DNA of 64,000 bases, taken from positions 2,356,001 through 2,420,000 of the forward strand of contig OY969790.1 in NCBI GenBank assembly GCA_963703125.1, in the 5' to 3' direction. Both the position numbers and the translations under genes were made by a program. The notes under the pieces were generated by a model that was given only the letters and a program-made list of their open reading frames with translations, was not told the origin of the DNA and ran no database searches. Source of the stretch: MFD04716-140 sp963703125 (lineage in GTDB: Bacteria > Bacteroidota > Bacteroidia > Flavobacteriales > Flavobacteriaceae). This document shows positions 27,040 through 35,496 of the stretch, in pieces (positions within the stretch are counted from its first letter, which is position 1; each line of letters begins with the position of its first letter).

Positions 27040-29271
27040 ATGCCGAAACACGTAAAATGCCTGACCGCATTCATCCTATTGCTGTCAGCATATTTTGGGT
27101 ATGCCCAAAATGTAGTTCGTTATGATCTTACAGTAACGGATACCCTTGTTAGTTTTTCTGGCAAAGAAAAAAGAGCGATTGCGGTAAACGGACAAATTCC
27201 CATGCCAACACTCACTTTTACCGAAGGTGATATTGCAGAAATTGTAGTGCACAATAAATTGAAAGAAGGTACCTCTTTGCATTGGCATGGGGTGTTTTTA
27301 CCGAATAAGGAAGACGGTGTGCCATTTTTAACTCAGATGCCCATTGAACCTAACGAAACGTTTACGTATCGTTTTCCGGTCATCCAAAATGGAACGCATT
27401 GGTATCATAGCCATAGCGGCCTACAAGAGCAAATAGGAATGTACGGTTCTTTGGTTTTGAAAAAAAAAGAATCAGACCCCACATTTAGAAAGGGCATTGA
27501 CGACCTTCCTACAGTTCCTATAATTTTAAGTGAATGGACAGATATCAAACCTGAAAATGTACATAGAATGTTGCACAATGCCAATGATTGGTCTGCAATA
27601 AAAAAAGGTACCACTCAAAGTTATTCCGAAGCCATAAAAGCAGGTCATTTTAAGACGAAATTGAACAACGAATGGAAACGAATGTTGGCAATGGATGTCA
27701 GCGATGTATATTATGATAAGTTTTTGATCAATGGGCAAAACCAGAGCCAGTTTTCTCAATTCAGGGCAGGGGAAAAAGTCCGCCTACAAGTGTCGAATGC
27801 AGGGGCTTCGTCCTATTTCTGGCTTGCGTACGCAGGTGGAAAAATGATGATCGTTGCCAATGACGGAAATGATGTTGAGCCGGTAGAAGTTGACAGGTTG
27901 ATTATCGGGGTCTCGGAAACCTATGATGTTGTGGTTACAGGTCCCAATGAAAATACTGCGTATGAATTTTTGGCGACTTCTGAAGACCGCACAGGCTCGG
28001 CATCTGTTTATATAGGGAATGGTACCATTCAATTAAAAAGTAGAATGCCGAAGCTCAAGTATTTTGAAGGTATGAAGATGATGAACGGGATGATGAAAAT
28101 GAATGGCTCCATGGATGATATGGATATGGATATGTCATTACAGAAGATGGACATGAATACGGTTATGTATCCGGAAATTACCGGAAATAAAAAAATGTCG
28201 GATATGAAAATGGATGGCAAAATGGATCATTCCGACCATTCAATGCAATCCCATCAAGATATGGTCACTCTTAATTATGGAATGTTGAAAGCACCTAACC
28301 CAACCGTTTTACCTAAAGATGCGCCGATTAGGGAACTGCGTTTTGAGCTGACAGGTAATATGAACCGGTATGTTTGGAGTATGGATAATAAAGTACTTTC
28401 AGAATCGGACAAGATACTGATCAAGAAAGGTGAGAACGTTAGGATAACATTATATAACGCTTCAATGATGAGACATCCTATGCATTTGCACGGGCACGAC
28501 TTTCGATTGCTGAACGGTCAAGGGGATTATGCCCCATTAATGAATGTTTTGGATATAATGCCCATGGAAACCGATATCATTGAGTTTAATGCCAATACCG
28601 AGGGTGATTGGTTTTTTCATTGTCATATCCTGTATCATATGATGGCAGGAATGAACCGCGTGTTTTCGTATGAAAAACAGGTGCCAAATCCCTATTTGCC
28701 GAATAAGGAGTGGGCCTATAAAAAATTGCAAAGTGAAAGCAATGGATTACACCTAATGGTGGAAAATGATTTTGCTTCCAACGGAAATGATGGCATGGCG
28801 ATGCTGCAGAATACGCGATGGAGCTTTGGTACCGAATGGCGTTTAGGTTATCACGATGGTCATGGTTATGAAACTGAAACACATATTGGCCGATATATTG
28901 GCAAAAACCAGTGGTTAATGCCTTTCGTAGGATTTGATTGGCGCTATCGAAAGACACATGGGGAAATTGAAACCAACATTTTCGGGCAAACGAACACAAA
29001 AGATGCTAGAGCGGTTTTAAGTCTTGGTGTTGAATATACGTTGCCATTGCTAATAAAACTGCAAGGAGAAGTATTTACCGATGGCAATATCCGTTTTCAG
29101 TTAATGCGTGAGGACATTCCTATTTCTCCAAGATTGCGTTGGGCCTTTATGGTCAATACGGACAAAGAATATATGACGGGATTTAAATACATTGTTACAA
29201 GAAATCTAGGTATATCGTCGCACTATGATAGCGACATGGGTATGGGAATTGGGGCGACCTTAAACTATTAG
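27040..29271 (+). CDS. CopA-type multicopper oxidase fused to a CopB-like outer-membrane domain
   Basis: A 743-residue copper-resistance oxidase, predicted to oxidise Cu(I) in the periplasm. After a signal peptide (to FGYAQ) come cupredoxin domains with all copper ligands: HWHG (81-84), HWYHSH (120-125), HPMHLHGH (from about 479) and HCHILYHMMAGM (from about 527). A Met/Asp/His-rich insert (about 345-405, MKMMNGMMKMNGSMDDMDMD) resembles CopA copper-binding repeats. Residues about 570-743 look like CopB: alternating beta strands such as TRWSFGTEWRLGYHDGHGYE and LMPFVGFDWRYRK, ending in GIGATLNY. In proteobacteria CopA and CopB are separate proteins; here they are one chain. Confidence 0.88.
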   Translation: MPKHVKCLTAFILLLSAYFGYAQNVVRYDLTVTDTLVSFSGKEKRAIAVNGQIPMPTLTFTEGDIAEIVVHNKLKEGTSLHWHGVFLPNKEDGVPFLTQMPIEPNETFTYRFPVIQNGTHWYHSHSGLQEQIGMYGSLVLKKKESDPTFRKGIDDLPTVPIILSEWTDIKPENVHRMLHNANDWSAIKKGTTQSYSEAIKAGHFKTKLNNEWKRMLAMDVSDVYYDKFLINGQNQSQFSQFRAGEKVRLQVSNAGASSYFWLAYAGGKMMIVANDGNDVEPVEVDRLIIGVSETYDVVVTGPNENTAYEFLATSEDRTGSASVYIGNGTIQLKSRMPKLKYFEGMKMMNGMMKMNGSMDDMDMDMSLQKMDMNTVMYPEITGNKKMSDMKMDGKMDHSDHSMQSHQDMVTLNYGMLKAPNPTVLPKDAPIRELRFELTGNMNRYVWSMDNKVLSESDKILIKKGENVRITLYNASMMRHPMHLHGHDFRLLNGQGDYAPLMNVLDIMPMETDIIEFNANTEGDWFFHCHILYHMMAGMNRVFSYEKQVPNPYLPNKEWAYKKLQSESNGLHLMVENDFASNGNDGMAMLQNTRWSFGTEWRLGYHDGHGYETETHIGRYIGKNQWLMPFVGFDWRYRKTHGEIETNIFGQTNTKDARAVLSLGVEYTLPLLIKLQGEVFTDGNIRFQLMREDIPISPRLRWAFMVNTDKEYMTGFKYIVTRNLGISSHYDSDMGMGIGATLNY

Positions 29272-29358
29272 CAAGGATAAGATGTTGTAATAGTTAAATT
29301 TGATAAGGTTCTGGAACAGTAATCTGTACTATGGATCAATTCATGTAAGCCATGGGAT

Positions 29359-29398
29359 TTTGTCCTAAATTTTTTGAATTGGACATTTTCGGACATTG
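29359..29398 (+). promoter_or_regulatory. Copy A of a 40-bp repeated element (TTTGTCC-N13-TTGGACATTTTCGGACATTG)
   Basis: This intergenic element shares its two conserved blocks and exact 20-bp spacing with a second copy at 33012-33051 (7/7 and 17/20 identities in the blocks). It contains two direct GGACA words 11 bp apart and an inverted GTCC, a pattern that suits an AraC-type dimer. No gene of any length follows it on the plus strand before the convergent DUF2797 gene, so it looks like an orphan or vestigial regulatory site. Confidence 0.4.
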
Positions 29399-29443
29399 CC
29401 GTAATGCTACAGTGGCATTTTAAGGATGAATGAAAGGTAAGTT

Positions 29444-30241
29444 CTAGCTAATGTCCATACCAACATAATAGCCTTCGCTACCGCGAACGTTGAATACGGT
29501 GCCATCAGAAAAAAGTAAATATTGCCCTTTGATTCCTCTTAAAATGCCACTATAGCTTGGCGTTTTTTCCAAATTTAAACTTTTAATTTTTTTGGGATAT
29601 TCGATTACAGGAAAATTAAGATGGGTTTCTTTATTGGAGTCTATGAAGTATTCTTTCGCTTCATCAGGAATATACTGCCTTAGCTTCCCGCGCCACATGA
29701 CCAAGTCTTCATTGTCAACCTCATTCGTGACCATTTTTCGCCAATTGGTCTTGTCTCCAATATGTTCTTTAAGGGAAACCTCCGTAATTCCTGCCAAATA
29801 TCTGTTCGGAACCTCTACTATTTCGATAGCCTCGTGCGCACCTTGGTCTATCCATCGAGTAGGAATTTGGGCTTTCCGCGTTACGCCTACTTTAATATTG
29901 CTTGAATTGGCCAAATAGACTATATGGGGCTGTAATTGAACTTTTTTCTCATACTCAATATCCCTATCTTCTTTTCCCAAATGTGCAGTACTAAGCTCAG
30001 GGCGCATGATCCAATCCCCGGCGGATGGGATCTCGTAAAAACAGGTTTTACAGAATCCCTGCCTATAAATTGTTCTGTCCTGACCGCAATTTAGACATTG
30101 ATATTTGATAAAAGAGATATTCAATTTCTTGTTCAAGACTTGATTGACGTTCAAGAAGTCATTCTCGAAAACCATATAATATTGAATGGGATTCCCGATT
30201 TCACTTTGCATTTTTTGCAATACTCCTTCGTACTGTTTCAC
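29444..30241 (-). CDS. DUF2797 protein with zinc-ribbon-like N-terminus
   Basis: A 265-residue DUF2797 protein. A C-x2-C...C-x2-C cluster (YQCLNCGQDR, FCKTCFYE, residues 48-70) probably binds zinc. Conserved stretches are IVYLANSSNIKVGVTRKAQI (resembling the start of GIY-YIG-like folds) and the family word PTRWIDQGAHEA. The start is a GTG at 30241 (no ATG fits); the next in-frame ATG loses about ten residues. Function unknown. It is divergent from the GH3-type gene, with an 8-bp inverted repeat at 30260-30277 in the gap. Confidence 0.85.
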   Translation of the reverse strand: MKQYEGVLQKMQSEIGNPIQYYMVFENDFLNVNQVLNKKLNISFIKYQCLNCGQDRTIYRQGFCKTCFYEIPSAGDWIMRPELSTAHLGKEDRDIEYEKKVQLQPHIVYLANSSNIKVGVTRKAQIPTRWIDQGAHEAIEIVEVPNRYLAGITEVSLKEHIGDKTNWRKMVTNEVDNEDLVMWRGKLRQYIPDEAKEYFIDSNKETHLNFPVIEYPKKIKSLNLEKTPSYSGILRGIKGQYLLFSDGTVFNVRGSEGYYVGMDIS

Positions 30242-30259
30242 CGTATTATCAGATTAAAA

Positions 30260-30277
30260 TTTCATTTGAAAATGAAA
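30260..30277. repeat. 8-bp inverted repeat in the DUF2797 / GH3 divergent gap
   Basis: TTTCATTT and AAATGAAA flank a two-base centre. It lies between divergent start codons and could be an operator, but the bases are low-complexity AT and may be chance. Confidence 0.25.
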
Positions 30278-30317
30278 ACTATTAGCGTTACATTTAGAAG
30301 GATAAAGATACCTAAAA

Positions 30318-31832
30318 ATGCCCATAACACTGTTCAATTCTATTGCTTCGTGGCTTTTAAAAAAACGATTTCACCAGATCGAACTTTTTTTAAAGTACCC
30401 CGCCGAAGTCCAGCAAGAAGTATTGAATCAACTATTGGAACTAGCCGAGGACACAGAAATTGGAAAAAATTATGGCTTCGAATCCATCAATGATTATGAA
30501 ACCTTTCGGGACAGGGTGCCCATAGTTTCCTATGAAGAAATAGAACCTAGCATTGAACGCACCAGAAAGGGAGAGCAGAATATTTTTTGGCCTACGGCCA
30601 TTAAGTGGTTCGCGAAAAGCAGCGGAACTACCAATGCCAAGAGTAAGTTTATACCTGTAAGCTCAGAAGCTTTGGAGGATTGTCATTATAAATCTGGAAA
30701 GGATTTATTGTGCCTTTATTTAAACAACAATGAAAATTCGCAACTATTTACAGGGAAAAGCCTAAGACTGGGTGGAAGTAAGGAATTATATGAGGACAAT
30801 GGCTCATTTTTTGGCGATCTCTCGGCCATATTGATAGATAATATGCCGTTGTGGGCGGAATTTAGCAGTACTCCAAGTAGCAAGGTCTCCTTGATGAGCG
30901 AATGGGAGAGTAAACTCAAAGCCATTATAAAGGAAAGTACCCAGGAAAATGTCACCAGCCTTGCGGGTGTTCCTTCGTGGATGTTGGTATTGTTGAATAA
31001 TGTTATAGAAGAGACAGGAAAGGACCATTTGTTCCAAGTTTGGGAAAATTTGGAAGTATATTTTCATGGTGGGGTAAGTTTCAATCCGTATAGGGAACAG
31101 TATCAAAAGCTGCTTCCTAGAAAAAGCTTTAAATATTACGAGATCTATAATGCCTCCGAAGGATTTTTCGCAATTCAAGATAGAAACAATGCGGAAGATT
31201 TGCTATTGATGTTGGACTATGGTATTTTTTATGAATTTATTCCCATGGATCAATACGGTACGCCGGAACAAAAAGCTATACCCCTTTGGGAAGTTAAATT
31301 GAACAAAAATTATGCAATAATAATATCGACCAACTCGGGATTGTGGCGTTACAAAATAGGGGATACCGTTAAGTTTACATCAATGGATCCCTATAGGATA
31401 AAGGTCACAGGGAGGACCAAACATCACATAAATGTTTTTGGCGAGGAACTGATCATAGAGAATGCCGAGGAGGCACTTCGAAATATTTGCATAAAGACAG
31501 GTGCGGAAATAAAAGATTATACTGCCGGGCCCATTTTCATGTCAGGGAAGGAAAAAGGAGCGCATGAGTGGATCATTGAATTTCGAAAACCTCCAGAAAA
31601 ACTTGATTATTTTACCGAGTTCTTAGATAACGCGCTTAAAGCCTTGAATTCTGATTATGAGGCGAAACGTTACAATAATATTACCTTGCGAATGCCAAAG
31701 GTTCACGTGGCACGTGAGAATTTGTTTTATGACTGGTTAAAATCAAAGAACAAATTGGGAGGGCAACACAAAATACCCAGATTGTCTAATAAAAGGGACT
31801 ACATAGAGGAACTATTAAAAATGAATACTTAA
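30318..31832 (+). CDS. GH3-family (auxin-responsive type) acyl-acid amido synthetase
   Basis: A 504-residue member of the plant GH3/JAR1 superfamily of ANL adenylating enzymes, which activate a carboxylic acid with ATP and couple it to an amino acid. Visible motifs are the P-loop-like KWFAKSSGTTNAKSKFIPVS (about 95-115), YNASEGFFAI (about 275), LWRYKIGDTVKFT (about 345) and GRTKHHINVFGEELIIENAE (hinge, about 365). This is not glycoside hydrolase family 3. Bacterial members are widespread in Bacteroidota but I know of no established substrate for them. A membrane AraC gene follows 31 bases later on the same strand. Confidence 0.88.
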   Translation: MPITLFNSIASWLLKKRFHQIELFLKYPAEVQQEVLNQLLELAEDTEIGKNYGFESINDYETFRDRVPIVSYEEIEPSIERTRKGEQNIFWPTAIKWFAKSSGTTNAKSKFIPVSSEALEDCHYKSGKDLLCLYLNNNENSQLFTGKSLRLGGSKELYEDNGSFFGDLSAILIDNMPLWAEFSSTPSSKVSLMSEWESKLKAIIKESTQENVTSLAGVPSWMLVLLNNVIEETGKDHLFQVWENLEVYFHGGVSFNPYREQYQKLLPRKSFKYYEIYNASEGFFAIQDRNNAEDLLLMLDYGIFYEFIPMDQYGTPEQKAIPLWEVKLNKNYAIIISTNSGLWRYKIGDTVKFTSMDPYRIKVTGRTKHHINVFGEELIIENAEEALRNICIKTGAEIKDYTAGPIFMSGKEKGAHEWIIEFRKPPEKLDYFTEFLDNALKALNSDYEAKRYNNITLRMPKVHVARENLFYDWLKSKNKLGGQHKIPRLSNKRDYIEELLKMNT

Positions 31833-31863
31833 ATTTTAGAAAAATCAGCAAACCTGTCTTGCA

Positions 31864-33003
31864 ATGGATGCGACCTCCATCTTCAATTTCTTAATGATTT
31901 CGGGAGCTATCCAAGGTTTTGTATTTAATATTGCCACACTTCTTTCGAGAAAAAAAATTGAAAGACTCGTTCTTTTTTTGAACCTTTTTGTACTCTTTCT
32001 TTCACTGAACAATCTTCAATCCTGGTGGGTAGATAAAGGGCTGATCCCGGATAATTTCTTTTTGCAGCATTTTCTGGTACCATGGTATATCCTCATAGTG
32101 CCCATGTTCTATGTTTTTTTAATATTCTATTTGGGTATCGAAAAAAAGAGATGGTCATTTCTGTTATTTTCTGGAATATTTTTTTTGTTGGCCGTTTTGA
32201 TCAGGAGTTTGGTTATTTTTCTTGCATTCAAAGATATAATTCCCATTGAAGATATTTTGAAATACAATTTGGGTGAAGATGTTGTTGCACTTTCCTATTC
32301 ACTTTTCCTTTTTATAAAAGCGTATAGATTAGTATCCAAACATCAAGTTTTGTTCCAACCAATTTTGGCTTTTGATGATTTGATTTGGGTCAAGCGCTTT
32401 ATGTTTTTTGGTGGAGGGGTTTTTGTTCTTTGGATAATGGCAATTTTTTTCAACTTTACGGGTCTGGTAAAAGCCCCATTTAGTTATTACCCACTTCGGT
32501 TAGGTTCTTCGTTGCTTATTTATTGGGTTGGGTATCAGGCATTTTTCAGATATGTGGTATTGAAAGATCGCATTATGTTGCGCAAAGAAATCAGAAACGA
32601 GACCCATTCTGTTGATAATGATAAAACCAAAGAAATCAGGCTATCCAAAAGAATTGAGAAAGAGGGAAAAACCTTTGAGGCCATTGATGAATTTATCAGA
32701 ACCAATCAAAGATTTCTGGATCCTTATTTAAGTTTGGAAAACGTTTCGGATGAGGTTGGTATGAGTATTAGTAGCATCTCTAAATTAATGAATTCGTATG
32801 CTGGAAGTAATTTTTCCGACTACATCAACAATTTCAGGGTTACTGAGGCAAAAAAATTGTTGGCCGACAAAAGTTTCTCGCCTTATACCATAGTTGCAAT
32901 AGGCCTGGAATGCGGTTTTAATTCAAAATCTACTTTTTACGCCGCCTTTAAGAAGTTTACAGGTCAAACTCCTACCCAATATCGGAAGTCCTTCCATGGT
33001 TGA
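31864..33003 (+). CDS. AraC-family regulator with a multi-pass membrane sensor
   Basis: A 379-residue protein. Residues 1-230 hold about seven hydrophobic helices (MISGAIQGFVFNIATLL, WYILIVPMFYVFLIFYLG, FLLFSGIFFLLAVLIRSLVI, MFFGGGVFVLWIMAIFF, LLIYWVGYQAFF). A charged linker and then an AraC/XylS DNA-binding domain follow (about 275-379): two helix-turn-helices, LSLENVSDEVGMSISSISKL and YTIVAIGLECGFNSKSTFYA, and the FKKFTGQTPTQYRK ending. Such regulators act while anchored in the inner membrane. The element at 33012-33051 begins 9 bases after its stop, so the lipoprotein gene behind it is the likely target. Confidence 0.9.
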   Translation: MDATSIFNFLMISGAIQGFVFNIATLLSRKKIERLVLFLNLFVLFLSLNNLQSWWVDKGLIPDNFFLQHFLVPWYILIVPMFYVFLIFYLGIEKKRWSFLLFSGIFFLLAVLIRSLVIFLAFKDIIPIEDILKYNLGEDVVALSYSLFLFIKAYRLVSKHQVLFQPILAFDDLIWVKRFMFFGGGVFVLWIMAIFFNFTGLVKAPFSYYPLRLGSSLLIYWVGYQAFFRYVVLKDRIMLRKEIRNETHSVDNDKTKEIRLSKRIEKEGKTFEAIDEFIRTNQRFLDPYLSLENVSDEVGMSISSISKLMNSYAGSNFSDYINNFRVTEAKKLLADKSFSPYTIVAIGLECGFNSKSTFYAAFKKFTGQTPTQYRKSFHG

Positions 33004-33011
33004 AATCTGAG

Positions 33012-33051
33012 TTTGTCCAGATTTCCTTCTTTTGGATAATTTCGGACTTTG
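33012..33051 (+). promoter_or_regulatory. Copy B of the 40-bp repeated element, upstream of the small lipoprotein gene
   Basis: TTTGTCC, 13 bases, then TTGGATAATTTCGGACTTTG, matching copy A at 29359 in both blocks and in spacing. It ends 17 bases before a near-consensus -7 box (TACTTTTA, 33069-33076), so it covers the -33 region, a class II activator position. The adjacent AraC regulator is the natural candidate to bind it; this is inference. Confidence 0.5.
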
Positions 33052-33100
33052 ATAGTCTCTTTCAAGTATACTTTTATTTCATAATTCTAAAGCGATAATT

Positions 33101-33472
33101 ATGAAAACAAAAATTTGGATCTTAGTCTTTTGCATCTTTCTCCAAGGCTGCCATAGTTATAAACTAATTGATGCCTCAAAGAATGAAATATTGATGGGCA
33201 AAAAATATAAAATTATGACCAAAAACATGAAAAGGCAGGTAGTAACCATCTATAAGGTGAATGACACCATTTCAGGAATTGTTGGATCCAGGGAAAGAAT
33301 TGAGATTCCGGTCACGGAAATAATTGAGGTCAAGAAGCGTAAATTTTCTACCCTAAAAACCGTAGGTCTTTCTCTGGGAACTATTGTTGGGGTGTCAGGA
33401 CTTTATTTTCTAATTGATCCAATAAAGTTCAATTTTGATGGATTTACTATTGCAGAAGAAAAATCCCATTGA
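33101..33472 (+). CDS. Small lipoprotein of unknown function
   Basis: A 123-residue protein with a lipoprotein signal (IWILVFCIFLQGC, cysteine at residue 17), a compact polar body (KYKIMTKNMKRQVVTIYKVN) and a glycine-containing hydrophobic segment near residue 90 (TVGLSLGTIVGVSGLYFLI). I do not recognise the family, although small lipoproteins of this layout are frequent in Bacteroidota. It lies behind the AraC gene and the repeated element, which suggests it is under that regulator. Confidence 0.7.
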   Translation: MKTKIWILVFCIFLQGCHSYKLIDASKNEILMGKKYKIMTKNMKRQVVTIYKVNDTISGIVGSRERIEIPVTEIIEVKKRKFSTLKTVGLSLGTIVGVSGLYFLIDPIKFNFDGFTIAEEKSH

Positions 33473-33664
33473 TACTTTAATTTTTATGGCCTTGTATTAG
33501 ACACATTTTTGAATTTCATATGCGTTATAATTGAATAGGTTTACCTATTGAAGGCTAATACATCGAAGAAATTACCCGATGGACAAATAAATATGGTAAC
33601 CTGTCGTTAAAGCATCAAATTCACCTTGAATTTAACCTTAATTAGGAATTTAAACTTATTTATT

Positions 33665-34222
33665 ATGGCCGAAAGACTGGTGATTTTGTCCGATATGTGG
33701 GGCATCAAAAGAGGAATGTGGATTACTTCTTATCTTGGCTATCTGCAGCAATACTACCAAATTGAGTTTTATGATATAATGCAATTGGCAAATATTGACT
33801 ATATGCATTATTCAGAAGAGGAACTATACCAAGAATTTGTCAATGGCGGTGTCAATACCGCTGTGGCACATCTCCTAAAAAAGGAGACAAAGCCAAGTCA
33901 TTATTTGGCATTTTGTGCAGGAGGTACAGTTGCTTGGAAAGCCGCACTAAAAGGATTGCCAATGAAATCGCTCTATGCGGTTTCACCGGGGGAGTTGCAT
34001 TCAGAAGTTGAAGCACCTTTAGTTCATACCACCTTATTGTATGGAGGTAATTATTCAAAAATTCCTTCTGATAACTGGGTTAATCAAACGGGAGTGGAAA
34101 TAGAAGTGGTTCCTAACTTTGGAAGCACTCTTTATTCCGATGAAAAGATTATTAAGAAGGTGTGTCTTGATTTGTTGAATATGATCACTCAAAGACCTAT
34201 ACCAATGAAAAAAGTTGTCTAA
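33665..34222 (+). CDS. Alpha/beta-hydrolase-like conserved protein
   Basis: A 185-residue protein from the ATG at 33665 (MAERLVILSDMWGIKRGMW); the longer frame starts at a TTG inside the leader and is unlikely. A Rossmann-like start (LVILSDMWG) and a nucleophile-elbow-like turn (YLAFCAGGTVAWKAA, with Cys in place of the usual Ser) suggest an alpha/beta-hydrolase fold reduced in size. The catalytic triad is not obvious, so activity is doubtful. It ends inside a terminator hairpin and converges on clpX. Confidence 0.75.
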   Translation: MAERLVILSDMWGIKRGMWITSYLGYLQQYYQIEFYDIMQLANIDYMHYSEEELYQEFVNGGVNTAVAHLLKKETKPSHYLAFCAGGTVAWKAALKGLPMKSLYAVSPGELHSEVEAPLVHTTLLYGGNYSKIPSDNWVNQTGVEIEVVPNFGSTLYSDEKIIKKVCLDLLNMITQRPIPMKKVV

Positions 34223-34236
34223 GGACAACTTTTTTT
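34208..34236 (+). terminator. Rho-independent terminator overlapping the end of the hydrolase-like gene
   Basis: A stem AAAGTTGTC/GACAACTTT with loop TAAG is followed by TTTT. The stop codon TAA at 34220-34222 lies in the loop, so the last codons form the 5' arm. Confidence 0.8.
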
Positions 34237-34244
34237 GGCTCATT

Positions 34245-34284
34245 AAAACTAAAAGCGGTCTCTTAAGAGACCGCTTTTAGTTTT
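34245..34284. terminator. Bidirectional terminator: 40-bp perfect palindrome over the clpX stop codon
   Basis: AAAACTAAAAGCGGTCTCTT is followed immediately by its exact reverse complement. On either strand the end of the hairpin is a T-run. The palindrome covers the clpX stop codon (34263-34265) and its last six codons, and it separates the convergent hydrolase-like gene and clpX. Confidence 0.8.
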
Positions 34285-35496
34285 TTAATTGTTTCATAGG
34301 ATATTTTTTCTTCGGCGTAGGGCTTGGATACTTTGAATTCGGTTTGTCCGCTGCTGGGCATTTCAAACATGGCATCGGTAAATATGGCTTCGCACAATGA
34401 ACGAAGTCCTCTGGCTCCTAACTTATACTCTATTGCTTTATGAACAATGTAATCCAGTGCCTGTTCGGTAATAGTGAAAGTAATGCCATCCATTGCGAAC
34501 AATTTCTCGTATTGTTTTATAATCGCATTTTTCGGTTCTGTAAGTATGGCCCTTAAGGTCTTATCATCCAACGGATTCATGTGTGTCAATACGGGCAATC
34601 TTCCAATAATCTCTGGAATCAATCCGAATTCCTTTAAATCCCTTGGGATAATATACTGTAAAATATTGGTCTGATCCAGTTTTTCATCAGCTTTGGAAGC
34701 GCTATAACCTACTGCCTGCATGTTCAGGCGTTTGGTGATAATCCTTTCAATTCCATCAAAAGCACCACCTGTAATAAAAAGGATATTCTCAGTATTGACC
34801 TCAATAAATTTTTGGTTCCGGATGCTTACGGCCACCTTTTGGGGGTACATTTACCACTGTTCCCTCCAAAAGTTTAAGGAGGCCCTGTTGGACACCTTCA
34901 CCGGAAACATCCCTGGTTATTGAAGGATTGTCGCTTTTTCGAGCAATTTTATCTATTTCGTCAATGAAGACGATGCCTCTTTCCGCTTTTTCAAGATTGT
35001 AGTCGGCCGCTTGCAGCAATCGGGTAAGAATACTTTCAACGTCTTCACCCACATAGCCTGCTTCCGTTAAAACCGTGGCGTCAACAATTGCCAAAGGAAC
35101 ATTGAGCATGCGTGCTATGGTTTTTGCCATTAAGGTCTTTCCTGTACCGGTCTGCCCGACCATTATGATGTTGCTTTTTTGAATTTCAACATCATCCTTG
35201 GAAGAAGGCTGTAAAAGCCTTTTGTAATGATTGTAGACCGCTACTGACATTACCTTTTTAGTGCGTTCTTGACCAATAACGAAGGTGTCCAAAAATTCCT
35301 TTATCTCCAACGGTTTTTTCAGGATCAACTCAGAAGAAAGGTCATTGGTTTTGGTCTGCTTTGATTCTTCGGCCACAATGCCATGCGCCTGCTCAATACA
35401 TCTATCACATATGTGCGCATCCAATCCAGCGATCAAAAGATTGGTTTCTGGTTTTTTACGCCCACAAAAAGAACACTCTAAATTTTCCTTTGCCAT
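34263..35496 (-). CDS. clpX: ClpX, ATP-dependent unfoldase of ClpXP (frameshift in the sequence)
   Basis: The AAA+ unfoldase that feeds ClpP. The zinc-binding domain has C8, C11, C30 and C33 (CSFC...CDRC); Walker A is GQTGTGKTLMAKT and Walker B IVFIDEIDKIARKSD; sensor 2 is GARGLRSLCEAIF. The frame as read breaks after GRKHPEPKIY (stop near 34801) and resumes at FIEVNTENILFITGGAFDG. Removing one of the two G bases at 34814-34815 restores HPEQKFIEVNTENILFI, the conserved ClpX sequence. I annotate one gene of about 410 residues. It lies about 100 bases downstream of clpP. Confidence 0.92.

Noticed and set aside
28029..28220. Opposite-strand open frames inside long genes such as the oxidase, asmA-like gene and bamA
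   Set aside because: They have no family resemblance, no promoter and follow the codon pattern of the real gene on the other strand.
25661..29271. Copper locus as a recently acquired mobile island
   Set aside because: No transposase, integrase, tRNA junction or flanking repeats; base composition looks like the surroundings by eye.
30318..31832. GH3 gene as the missing beta-glucosidase of the PUL
   Set aside because: This is the auxin-responsive GH3 acyl-amido synthetase superfamily, not glycoside hydrolase family 3; it has ANL motifs and no hydrolase signature.
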